Shown: positions 40,501 to 47,800 of the stretch, piece by piece
How the letters are laid out: each line of letters begins with the position of its first letter
How positions within the stretch are numbered: position 1 is the first letter of the stretch
NCBI GenBank assembly: GCA_016124585.1
Contig: WGNL01000001.1
Coordinates: 1 to 64,000, forward strand
DNA length: 64,000 bases
Reading direction: 5' to 3'
Source of the DNA: Bacteroidota bacterium
GTDB taxonomy: Bacteria > Bacteroidota > Bacteroidia > Chitinophagales > Saprospiraceae
Position numbers and translations under genes: made by a program
The notes under the pieces: generated by a model
The model's input: only the letters and a program-made list of their open reading frames with translations
The model's database searches: none
Told to the model about the DNA's origin: nothing

Positions 40501-41625
40501 AATGACCTTATCATGGACTACATTGAAGACAAAAACTTCAACGGAACGGTCAACGTTGGTGAAACTAACTTGTATAACCCTGACTCAGATTTCGACGCAA
40601 TTCGTGACGGTATCGAAGACCGCAACCGCAACGGCAAACGTGACGAAGGTGAAACCGATCCACTCAACCCGAATACTGACGGTGACTTGCTGGATGATGG
40701 GGAAGAGGATGACAACAAGGACGGCATCGTGGATGCAGGTGAAAGCAGCGCTCTTGACCCTTGTGACCCATACTTAAGCGATGCCTGTAAAGGCGTGGCT
40801 GTGAATGTGCGGGTAAAACTACTCGGACCACTCGTAGGTAACACAGATACAGTAGCCATCATGAGGGATGACCTTCGTGAAAAACTGTTCTTGACGACGA
40901 CGGAGCCATACACCAAATTGACGCATATAAATCACGTAGGTGTGCCGGACGATCCAAATACACCTACAACTGGAGGTTCAACGGACTACAAGGAATCCAT
41001 TACACCTGGTCTGCTTTACATTACAGGTCTTGATGCACCAGTGGATTGGGTGCTCGTGGAATTGCGTTCTGCAAGCTATCCAGACAGCGTAATCGCAAGT
41101 AGGGCTGGAATCCTTCAGGCAGATGGGGATGTTCGGGATGTAAATGATATTGACTACTTGGTGTTCCCTGAAGTTAGGGCAGGTGAATACTTCGTATCAG
41201 TGCGTCACCGGAATCACTTAGGCGTAATGACGGAGGACCCATACTTGCTCACGCCAACCATTACAAATATTGATTTCACTGATCCAACATTGCATGTTTA
41301 TGGCAATGATTCCAGATATGACCGAAATGGTGAAATGACTTTCTGGCCCGGTGATTTCAACAACGATGGAAGTGTAATTTATCAAGGCCCAGCCAACGAT
41401 ATAACCTACTTGTTCCAGACAGTACTTTTGTATCCTTCGAACACCCAGACACTGGCGAATTTCATTGTGCAAGGCTACAAACAATCTGATTTGAACCTTG
41501 ATGGACAATGTATCTACCAAGGCCCGAACAATGACCGGGCAATGGTACTGATTAACGCCATCTTGGCTTCACCAGAGAACGTATTACACCTTGGCAACTT
41601 CATCGTCCATGAAAAACTGCCATAA
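28516..41625 (+). CDS. Giant secreted adhesin-like protein (SdrD-B, GEVED, Ig-like, HYR, TSP3, dockerin-like end)
   Basis: A signal peptide (~1-21) opens this 4369-residue protein. Eight SdrD-B/Cna-B-like modules begin near residues 516, 1264, 1416, 1528, 1656, 1776, 1912 and 2042, each with a pattern such as GKVYNDINGNG. A GEVED domain follows (~2215-2335). Four copies of a ~95-residue Ig-like unit (YQWQ, DGG, YRR, ARR-PC) lie at ~2340-2625 and ~2890-2985, with PKD-like segments between. Then come a cadherin-like domain (~2990-3075), HYR-type domains, an H-lectin-like double unit (~3160-3440) and an Asp-rich thrombospondin-3-like calcium-binding array (~3592-4090). A final shared domain ends in two EF/dockerin-like IYQGP repeats and HEKLP. 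It is probably a surface or extracellular adhesin or matrix protein. There is no canonical T9SS domain. Confidence 0.92.
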   Translation: MNRILLTLTGILFCISGLIAGNPNGDLKIEMLDYYNLVVDHNIQTPNGASPRAVYIGVKICNTGNNPIDDVFANIGNFSASTPGEYPVTTISSGPYSGNFSFTHEGGIKDATRYIGTLAPGECVVQYWLLSYPLLDLNGNKVCGSKPDQTDDLKLKYDVWATANDAGVALKANDSKTVQCRAMISAMANKIWPNTTSKVPNEFLAAFPDKQLGWRQNTPANGSVPGSTIVLEGIWFDLGNIRKGFDNDGDYVPDYNFLLQPVGNPALFDANCFRLVKVHGLIVIKLQGQGIKTIEFTDKMHFSGIPEDNTGAVGMVYYEFAVLNGPCSSQLTPYQEVASGSNNEKHNGDYGTPGGSLTAGPPSGILVTNAPASTQVGQTIQVSVSYNNNGNQPIGLPNLQNNLVYQVEIPDYTAYVAGSAASSNSLPNGTNATLLYSSDGGLNWETTEPTPAATITDIQWWLDKPLEPGQTGIVTYDIAVSSSYNGTVLKPSGGVGLGNSTPFVSDEAAVMIEGNYSITGKVFTDNGDGNGGILGDGIQNGAESGIPNVTVWLYVDSDGDGIADENELIAQTAVTQPNGSFAFDNLSDANYVVKINTSDNDIPDGLSSTTASEIAVGNLNNGSPTISVGFTALVEVTNSLAGNSSVYENDIVNYDINVKNRTYAEDTDNSSSVVAWASVLDPSTTYNITPNNMLGPPDDHLANFSSNWSSKAVVKGFNFGTQQGEIEKVELLFSLCTDRKVNNDKLQAKITLENGTTVVVPNPIWSKNSSPSLNDYVGVPYLGFLTVDLSDVQDWDWSVFDPEWKVTIEGVQYGSYDGARVWIDAIGVKVTTTCCTTEGVGEPGDCISTVQHAPFSYKYDTDKLEFISASDEPDELNPGELKWEDVGPLYPGQTKNFNLSFRALQPELSSCALSAPECLSIPNPWTQCEIASSGYSYDKTVNGNVTWSSILSSVPTNNVATSIRLRGTGTITVPSGDLVVNAAYFVVDGPTLVIANGNLILNQYACVLFHNGTFRVKGNVDQSGNQSFFCNYNETMEIGDEASNGFFNSTGVATTGYFKNNGGNRRLENVCLNVTSDYTLLGSSGLDYLINVCGEIGDKGATNAASGTVDAGEGGSISISANCTMFTCELTVVGNIGVNSGGTLMGCNSDFRTTNGNFSNAGTFKGCDNTIWVNDGKSITNTSNWTAVVAKRRGNSSMSTAYIPVNSSLVSITPEFGNCTCAESNSANGLIVTTAKVEGAKNCENLDVQNSSDTESITVLDRGSISGIIYGDKDNDGWQGATGVEPGVDYYLEGVEIKLFACVSSNGRPIYPASNTNKRCDQSPNNGSWEVLQTDTTNENGFYRFEGLENGYYYTEVTSSTVPGKISQSADPDQTGVKCTSCNDTWKNSTDKISRAGIIGGANDFYEVNFGYYLDELISGKVYNDINGNGIIDEGDVPMQGVTVKRVSGGCSSCPTTVTDATGKFVFGALSAGTSYNIQVVISSLPAGNVWLETYESDGTINNSIVRTLAAGTQSTDNIYGFRQAGASDIGGTVYYDWHGNAFINAGDEGIPDVKLNLFRDSNNNGVRNPKEPIVGITTTDINGKYNFGSLPAGSYIVLVDEATLPIYPYETEDPSESGICSICDAQGEIYNLNGTADRTDIDFGYTVSPASRPNARVQGVVFEDADANGIRHFSEFGLPGISVSLVGDVNGDGIKVAMKSKTSAFDGSYYFEALLDGDYSVVVTEDDDNLPLHYKASTLTLRNFRIAGGKLIEIDGINCVTCAGASIDFGFTPAGSIESYVFFDANGNGTQDWSEKGIVNAIVYLCEGEDVACTLANASKIDTTDANGLFVFEDLASSYYTVAVELASLPTGLTLTADPSTDGIPCYSPLDIADPYYSFLNAGCDSRYGEVRIYLGSKAKNVNFGYKPSGIIGDLVWVDYNLDGVQGSNEPGIPRVEIRVVNATSFSYNGTNYTPGTYRDTIFTDFDGIYSFVNLPDATWTVNVVAPVDLVPVFDPDGTLNNTTQVVISNGKITNIGNSWCLTGSNCSLDVDFGYRPNYTNSVSGTVCLDADSDGQCDPLIDDVPNNITVFVYDERGNELGQKTADHNGDFIFEYLPNDTVIVAVSMTQTPLELTSVTTSTGDTPAFEVEEVSGSTYQKIDLTGDVTGVNFAFAFTDTFDLGDLPLPYLTTVNGTRTGPAHLLEDVPTLFLGSWVDAEFFPVINDDASGDDSFGDDEDGISFINPDNWKPGTVALGKGGSISAKVTGNGYLVGWIDFSQDGDFTDPGEMIVNQVVSTGNYNFNFDIPASTDLSGGQEIYSRFRVFVDRPFSPETACDGIVVGGEVEDYRTDICHNLTDPGAIVGAETGCDGFDASIISESAAPAGGGGTLEYQWQMSLDDGLTWADITGATGTSYDPGSITQTTRYRRGALREHCAGFVYTNAVIKTVLTNFDDPGIIAGDEDNCGIFDPTPVLSVTPPSGGSGTGTVTYQWQQSTDGGTTWMDIASANQESYDPGIISVTTNYRRTSRKAPCGDLVYSNVVTKMVAVNFTNAGTIAGAESICGGYDPGIITSVSLPTGGVDGYVGYQWERSIDGGNTWSVIPGATSTQYNPGTITQTTQYRRQARRVPCGIWVNSNVIVKEVKTIPTASITTFPTSGSGNLCELTDYVFAASNAGSGVTYSWDFGTYATSPSGAGQGPLSVQFDVPNGSSTTSTTVKLTVSENGCQITDSKVLSLRPEIVINSVSKVNPTSCSATDGSITIMATYPASSTIVYSINGGATWTSSSFIDNLGAGVYEVMARYNTGDCAESYGNVSLSDPPPAATMSVSSLEECTGQSFTVSASAATGSPVYGWFFGNGASPSSASGAGPHNVTFSTGGPKTISLQLKESGCVAIIDTTVVVVENFSDGGSVLGGGVLCSAYDAPAFTVGSNPAGGYGGSTLYQWEKRTSTGPGTWDAWTDIAGATSATYDPGNVGSSTEYRRKTRRNPCSSWVYSNTLTTTLVLKPVLGDDNYFTVCPGFPYADNVNINDYSLSNPSFNILTWPTNGALDFDNDGEILYVPNSTYCGTDHFKYYVCNEGSVCCDTASVIIDLTDNEAPTIANVPPSITISCDDQLPLAESVAVVENCQNVSIGVDQFITQGSDSCALHNYEYIRMWNGVDYCTNTAQATQVITVQDKTSPDIYRIYTLPNGKKLVAGVMENVSEYWKTVALPVAFNTQPVVFTQLSSRNEASAAIVRMRNVSTTQFQIRIQEEEAADGTHLKENVAWIAFEKGAISGSVPFEVNTWLLNNATSTKTFAQAYPGIPNFIASVQTNNDSDLANLRYSNLTSNAVNVKLQEETSADAETTHNLETVGYLAIYNSAQFKTNTGEVFGEVGKVSVTQDIVKVDLQNKYHNPVVIVGGTSYNDSAPVTVRVFDVTETSFQVKLDEFDYEDGVHSVETLSYLVVEGSLPLDKFISCDNIPAPLAIGTQIIAKDNCDATIMLRMVENTPNFDCASDTILTRTWSVVDDCGNETSLTETYTLRDTEAPTFVAPANVTIVCGANKDDLTLTGIPTSLHDNCADEVFPVYGDDMTNLLGCNGYILRTWTVEDNCGNITSKVQIITIAPPTDTDRDGVTDFYDLDDDNDGIPDAIEGTIDSDGDGIPNSLDLDSDNDGIPDLIETGRVDINGDGVIDIVGTPGWDHDHDGFAFGYDGSDISSNAGASVTFDPGSLTNDRDQDGVPNYLDLDSDNDGIPDLVEVGGADVNGDGVIDYPIPNDPTSMPDIDSDGFHDSLDSDDDGVPGAEATNQPFIKYNGIAYTGGLTSETPDFDGDGVPNFLDSDSDNDGVPDLIEAGGVDTDGDGKLKLNGYFVDNNNDGLFDIYVTNSLIRTEAGSSSGNLRPHDYDNNGTAYIGADADFDGMPNHVDRDSDGDHIYDILEAGLSSRDLNKDGVIDNFTDGTHSGFDDLIEASGNIITEQDGATFDGRPEDSGDADDTPYLSTQADGAFGIVNGNPDVDEDGDGLLNLYDVDSDNDLIMDYIEDKNFNGTVNVGETNLYNPDSDFDAIRDGIEDRNRNGKRDEGETDPLNPNTDGDLLDDGEEDDNKDGIVDAGESSALDPCDPYLSDACKGVAVNVRVKLLGPLVGNTDTVAIMRDDLREKLFLTTTEPYTKLTHINHVGVPDDPNTPTTGGSTDYKESITPGLLYITGLDAPVDWVLVELRSASYPDSVIASRAGILQADGDVRDVNDIDYLVFPEVRAGEYFVSVRHRNHLGVMTEDPYLLTPTITNIDFTDPTLHVYGNDSRYDRNGEMTFWPGDFNNDGSVIYQGPANDITYLFQTVLLYPSNTQTLANFIVQGYKQSDLNLDGQCIYQGPNNDRAMVLINAILASPENVLHLGNFIVHEKLP

Positions 41626-41701
41626 TCTTGAAATGACATCCAAACAAATAAGCATTCTGAAACCATTCTTTTATTAAATTTACTTTTAAAACTTTTTGAG
41701 C

Positions 41702-41740
41702 AAAGCCCCGGTGGAAGTGATTCCGTCGGGGCTTTTTCTT
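41702..41740 (+). terminator. Intrinsic terminator of the first giant gene
   Basis: AAAGCCCCG and CGGGGCTTT pair, with an inner GGAA/TTCC extension, and five T follow. It lies about 75 bp after the stop codon. Confidence 0.85.
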
Positions 41741-41870
41741 TCTGTTGATTAAGAAGTATTTTGAAGCCCAATTGGCAGTCTTTAAAGAAAAACATTACCT
41801 GCATTTCTTAATCAAGGAAGCATTTTTGCCATCGGCCATGACTAATCAAGGCTTGCTATTGCAATTGACT

Positions 41871-44085
41871 TCAATATGTATCGGGAAAATTACTTTCATA
41901 GCTTTTCAACTGCTTCTCGATTTTTGTAAACCAACCGACTGCCCAATCCAAGTCAGGATGTCCTTCAGGAAAGCACCTCTGCAAATTGGCCACCGCCTGT
42001 TCCACTTGCAGAAGAGCTAAATTTGGTTGGTTCTTTTCAAAATAGATAATGGCCAAATTAACCAATGAAATAGCAAGATTAGTATGTTCCTTCTCCAATA
42101 CTTTTTCCCAAATAGCAATGGCATTCTACTGCCATTCGAAGGCTGCATCGAGGTCGCCACTTTATTGGTAAATCTGCGCAAGGTTGTTATGAGAAGTTGC
42201 AACTCCTGGGTGGTTTTCGCCAAAGCTTCTTGCCAATTATACAATGCTTTTAGCTGCCACATTATTGCATCATCGAAATTGCCTTTTTAACATGTGTTGT
42301 ACAAAGGATATTTGTCAAAATAGCTGTTCGTTCATAGTGCGTTAAGTTTTTAGCCAACACTATGCACATTGATAGCCATGCAAATGCCAGCGCTGGGTTT
42401 CTAGATTTATTCTTACCAATTGAATATTTATCGATAAAAAAATCAACCATTTCTATCCATGCCTCCACACTGGGCTTCTCTTTCTTTCGAATCACTTCTT
42501 GTAGCACCGGGTGCATATAAAAACCTTTTCACTGGGTGCTTCTGGTTCGAGTTGAGGGCAGGTAGGGGGCAGTGCTGGCAGTTTTTCAAGTAGGCCTTTT
42601 TCTGTTAGGCCATGCAGCAATAGAAATAGGTAGTCTTCGTCCGTGCCTTCCTTTTTAGCAAACATCTCCACCAGTAAAAAAAGGTTGCTACCAAACGGGT
42701 TTCAAGCTTAGATTGGCTTGGAGCCAACACCCTTCTTCACTCAAGTATACAAGGTTGGTATCGAAAAGATAGCTAGCTTAATTAGCAATGCGCTGGTGTT
42801 CATGGGTGTTGTGCGCTGAGTCGACTTCGGCTTTAGTTTCAAGGTGACTAAGGCCCTCTGTTTCTAAATGTTTCAACATATTTTTGGGTGCCCAACCTTG
42901 CTTTTCAGCAGTCTTCGCCAGCAGCTCAACTACAAGTGCGTGCCGCCCGACTAATGCAAGGAGCGTATCGAGGGTAGATTGAGCTATGTTAATTGGTATC
43001 GCTAGTGAATCGTCCAATTTTGCCGATATGCAATGGGCGGGAACAGTTCACGGGCTATATCAAGCGCCATTGTGCCCACATGATGACATGTAAAACGATC
43101 GTCGTATTCCCTTGCAATAGGGTTTTCCACCTTGGGGTAGACGGCAGGTGGGCATGCTTGGCGGCATCTGATACATCAGCAAATGTGTTCAGGTTGTCCA
43201 CAATGAGAAGGTTTTGGCCGGCAAGCTTGTCCATCGCCAATAGCAGTTCCTCAAACTGCGTTTCAGTGCTGTTCTCAAGAAATCGGGTAAGTTCTTGTGT
43301 GTCAAAGCCAAGAGTTTTGTAATTGGACACTTCCCGGACAAGTTCAGCGGGGAGACTATCCATGAAGTTTACCCAAGCGATGTGTTAATACAGATGGGCT
43401 TTGGTTTCGATGAAATTGCCCGCCAAAGTGCTTTTCCCAATGCCACCCATGCCATTTAGCAGTAAAAGATGAATGACTTTTTTCAGATGCTCCGCAATGG
43501 CTTCAAGGTCAGCTTTTCTTTCAAGTACGAGATGTTCGGGTAAAGGTGGGCGTCAAGTAGGGGAGAGGTATATGGTCTTATGTGATTTAATGTTGGTATT
43601 GGATTTTGCAGATGCAATAATGTCGTATCGGTCGGACAATTGGAAATTGGAATTGCTTGTCAGCTCTGAAACATGAAGGTATTCAGTTTGGAAATGCCTG
43701 ATTTCTTTCAATCTTTCTATAAAATTATACCTAATGTCAATATCTCATTTTGTTCTAAGGCGAAAAGGCTCGGTTTTTTCATAGACATAGATTATTGGCT
43801 TGCCTGTTTTCAAAATTTGGCTTGAACAGCTTTAAACTCTTCACTTGTGTGCATGCCTACTTTCCTCTAAACATTACCCCCAGCAAATCACATCGTTTTA
43901 GTGATTTATTATAATCATTCTGTTTCCGAGTAGGTGAGAGGGCGTCGCTATGGTCTTCCCAATGAACAAGTTTAAAATGAATGCCTTTCTTTTGCGGCGT
44001 TCATTTTTGATTAAGGTTTTCTCAAAGTCGTTCTCTTTTTAGCTAATAATAATGATGAGGTAAGGAATATCTGAATAGTTTTCAT
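41871..44085 (-). pseudogene. Decayed STAND-type NTPase: TIR/DUF4062-like N-terminus, NB-ARC-like P-loop, winged helix, TPRs
   Basis: Reading the minus strand from ATG 44085 and switching frame where needed recovers one protein of roughly 730 residues. It starts MKTIQIFLTSS. An LVHWEDHSDALSPTRKQNDY segment and KTGKPIIYVYEKTEPF follow, as in TIR/DUF4062-like N-terminal domains joined to NTPases. Then come a P-loop NGMGGIGKSTLA (~43422-43457), a Walker B-like LLIVDNLN, LVGRHALVVELLAKT, a winged-helix-like LTEKGLLEKL to HPVLQEVIRKK, and TPRs ending near 41871. Lesions include frameshifts near 44040, 43985, 43858, 43815, 43115 and 43025, in-frame stops in RTK-DIDI, SPT-RPP and HLY-HIAW, and more towards the 3' end. 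Proteins of this architecture often act in phage defence or signalling. Neighbouring genes are intact, so this is genuine decay rather than poor sequence. Confidence 0.85.
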
Positions 44086-44743
44086 GGTGTTTGCGTTTGC
44101 GAGCAAAATAGGGGTTATAACGGATTATTAATTTCCAGCAAACTTGCGAGTACTCCATTTATTATAGCTTTTCGATACTGAATATCCTATTGATTTATGA
44201 GTTCAAAAATAGATTTTTAAGTGTCTTAGGCAAGCATAATGAGGTTGCTGGTATGCCAAAAGATGAAATGAATATAAGAATTGAATTTTTGAGCAGACTT
44301 TCATGAATATAAATCAGGCTTAGTGGGCGTATTAGTGTATGCCAAATAATCGCAACTTTTGCAATCAGGTATTGGTCCTACAAATTATTGAAACTATTTG
44401 CTGTTAAAATTATATAAGGTGGAATATATTGTAAGCAAAATTTAATAAGAAGATTAGTGAAAGCTAATTAGTGGAAGGGTTAGTAACTTGGGTTGTGCAC
44501 TGTAAGCACCTTTATTTGCGAATATTCGGCCTTTATTGCGGCAAATTTATTAGAATTGATGGCAATTCTTTTTGAGTATAATATTTCATTCTAAAAGTTT
44601 TAGACCTAGAGTTCACTGTTTATTAGAAATAATCTTTATACCCCATCTTGGCAATTTATGCAGTTGCTTATTAAGAATATTTATTGAAACCACATGGGAA
44701 AGGTATGTTCATGATAACCCTGCAATGTAATTATATGAAAAAC
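44086..44743. other. AT-rich region without genes
   Basis: I see no convincing open frame on either strand. The part next to 44085 presumably held the promoter of the decayed gene; a near-consensus minus-strand CAAAATA lies at 44103-44109. The rest is AT-rich sequence of unknown origin. Confidence 0.5.
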
Positions 44744-44773
44744 AAAAGGCAGCGCATTATGCGCTGCCTTTTT
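44744..44773 (-). terminator. Intrinsic terminator of the second giant gene
   Basis: AAAAGGCAGCGCA and TGCGCTGCCTTTTT form a perfect stem around TTA. On the minus strand the stem is followed by TTTTGTTTTT. It lies 40 bp after the stop of the giant gene and would work in both directions. Confidence 0.88.
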
Positions 44774-44812
44774 AATGTGGACTAATTCAGTTTTAATTTT
44801 AGAAATAATTGC

Positions 44813-47800
44813 CTAAGGCAATTGTTGGACAATAATATAGTTTGTGAGTAGATTAACATTGGATGGAGCTTTTAAGATTGAGTTTAAAAGCAACATAGAG
44901 CGGTCGTTAGCCGGACCTTGATATATGGTTTGTCCATCCATGTTTATATCGCTCGTTTTGTACCCATTTACCACAAAGTTTGCCAATTGATTGACATTAA
45001 GCGGTTCCAGCAATACCGTGAAGAACAATGTATTGATATCATTGTTTGGACCTTGGTAAATGGTCTGGCCATCACTATTCAAATCACCCGGCCACATCGC
45101 ATTTACCCCATTAATGGCAATTTGAGACTGCATTCCATAAGTGGAAGTGGAGGGGTCTGAAAAATCAACTGCCGTAGGTACTGGTGACAACATCCGGGGT
45201 ACCAAGGTTGCTACACCAAGATGGTTTCGATGGCGAACAGTAATATAATATTCGCCACTTGGCATCGAATCGAATCGGACGTACGAAAAGCCATCTAAAT
45301 CGACAATGTCTCCATCACGTTGCAGCAAAGCCGAGCGGGTCGCCACTACTTGCTGTGGGTCAAGACTATTACGCAGTTCAATGAACATCCAATCCACAAT
45401 CGCATTAGGCCCTGTGATATTGAAAACACTGGTATCCACTACTTCCAGCCCACCTTGACTACCCACATGGTGGAAATTCTGCATAGCTTGATAAGGCTCT
45501 TTTACTGGCAAATATCCTTTTGACCGGAGGTAATCCGACATGATAGGAGTGACCGTATTGCCGATAAGAGGGCCAGCCATACGGGTGTTTATCGATAAGC
45601 TGACACCAACACAAGCGGGTGTTGCAATTGGGTCGCATGGGTTTCGAGGGTCACTTTCTGAACCATCCACCATGCCGTTTTGATTTGAATCCTCAACACC
45701 ATCGTTGTAGCCATCGTTGTCAGTGTCTTCATTCAATGGGTCGGTTTCCACACCTGGGTCGTAATGCCCGTCATGATTGGCATCTTCCGTTCCATCGGAA
45801 ATAAAATCACCGTCTGTGTCTGAATTGAGATAATTGGTTTCACCTGTGTCAGTAATGCCGTTTCCATTTGAATCCTCAATTTCATCCAACAAAAGATCGT
45901 TGTCACTATCGGTATCCAAGAAATTCGGAATGCCATCACCATCATCATCAAGGTCTGGTTGACCGTTATTTTCCCCAAAAGTTCCATCCGCAAGCACGCT
46001 GCCATAAGCAGTTGAGTTGGCATCGGCATTGTCCTGCGGTTTGCCATCCGGCACCGAGCCATCCCCATCAGTGAAAATTGTTCCTGAAGAACCATCATTC
46101 AAGCCATCGCCATTGGTGTCAATAATGGTGTCAATATGGCCATCATGGTCAAGGTCAAGAGCGCCGTATCCGATTTCGATTACATCGTTGATGCCGTCAT
46201 TGTCACTATCGGTATCTTGCTGGTTTGGAATGCCATCATGGTCTGCATCGGCGCTGTTATAAGCAGAACCATCGCCATCGTCGTCATCAGGTAAGCCATC
46301 ATTGTTGGCACCATCTGAGTCAGTTGTGATTAGGGCATAAGTTTCATAGATATCATGAAAACCATTACCGTTGGTATCCAAAAAGTCATCGCTGTCGATA
46401 CGGCCATCACCGTCCTTGTCCACACCTCCCACTTCAATGAGGTCAACAATGCCGTCATTATCACTGTCCAAGTCAATGAAATCTGGTACGCCGTCACCAT
46501 CAGAGTCAGGGCCGAGGCCCACATTATTACCTCCATAAGTTCCATTGTCATTGGTTATGAGTGCATCACCTGGGTTGTCAATGCCGAATATTGAATTGTC
46601 ATCTGGATCGTATGTGTCCACAAACCCATCGCCATCAGCATCTTCCATAGAGCCTGGATCGCCAGGGATTGGGTAGTCAATAATTCCATCCCCATCCGTA
46701 TCTACTCCACCTGCTTCGATGAGGTCAGGAATACCATCATTGTCGCTGTCCAAGTCAAGGAAGTTTGGAATACCATCACCGTCGCTGTCATGCTGACTGT
46801 CATATGGGTCGAAACCATCAGAAGCTGCCAGCGAGGTATTATCGTCATCAAGGTCAAACTCATTGGCAAGGCCATCGCCATCAATGTCCCAATCAGGGTC
46901 TCCAAATGAATCTACGATTCCATCCCCATTGGCATCCGTAAAGCCAGCTTCAATAATATCGGGTATGCCGTCATTGTCGCTGTCAAGGTCTTGGGCATTT
47001 GGTATGCCATCTCCATCGGTATCGCCTGTGCCTTCATCCACATCAGGGATACCATCGTTGTCATCGTCAAGGTCAAATGGGTCGGCAAGTCCGTCACCAT
47101 CTGTGTCGTTCGGATTGTAGATGATGATGATTTGCGGATGAGTAGTGGTATTTCCACAATTATCCACCAAAGTCCAATTACGTATCACATACCCAGAACA
47201 CCCATTTCTAAAACTGTTGTCATCAGTGTAAGTGGCCTCTAAACCCGTCGAGCAATTATCCGATTCATCTACCACATCGCCTAGGTAGGGAAGGCTATCG
47301 AGATTCACCAGGCAGGTTACTATGATGTCAGCAGGTGCCGAAAATGTGGGTGGCGTGGTGTCACGCAGCGTGTACACCTGTGTCATGGTGGTAAAATTGC
47401 CGCATTCGTCCTGCACATGGAATGTGCGGGTAAACATGGTGTCGCTTGCGCAATTAAAATTAAATGGACTGTCAGTAATGGTAAGTGGCGTAGAAACGTC
47501 GCAATTATCCATACCCACAATCTGAACGCCAATGGTTGGCGGTGCAGGTATCGCACTGCATTCTACCTCCCGGTCGAAAGGGATACTGCCCTCGACGACC
47601 ATGTAGCTCAAATTTTCTATGAGATGGTATCCATCAAGGTACATCCATTCTTGAATCTGGACTTTAAAACTATTTGGGGTAATATTTGATGCCCGTATTA
47701 TACTTGGTTGTAGGCCATTGAAGGTCATGCCACCCAGCACTACGACTGGATTGTGGTATTGATGCTGAAGGTTGACTGTGATGGTGGTGCTGTCCAAATT

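Noticed and set aside
39290-40780. Regular GATGG/GACAA-type DNA repeats in the giant genes, first suspected as a tandem or CRISPR-like array
   Set aside because: They are coding repeats for DxDxDG calcium-binding units, with no constant repeat or unique spacers.
42262-43363. Several 75-100-codon minus-strand frames taken as separate small genes
   Set aside because: Together with the DNA between them they form consecutive parts of one NTPase-TPR protein, so they are fragments of a single pseudogene.
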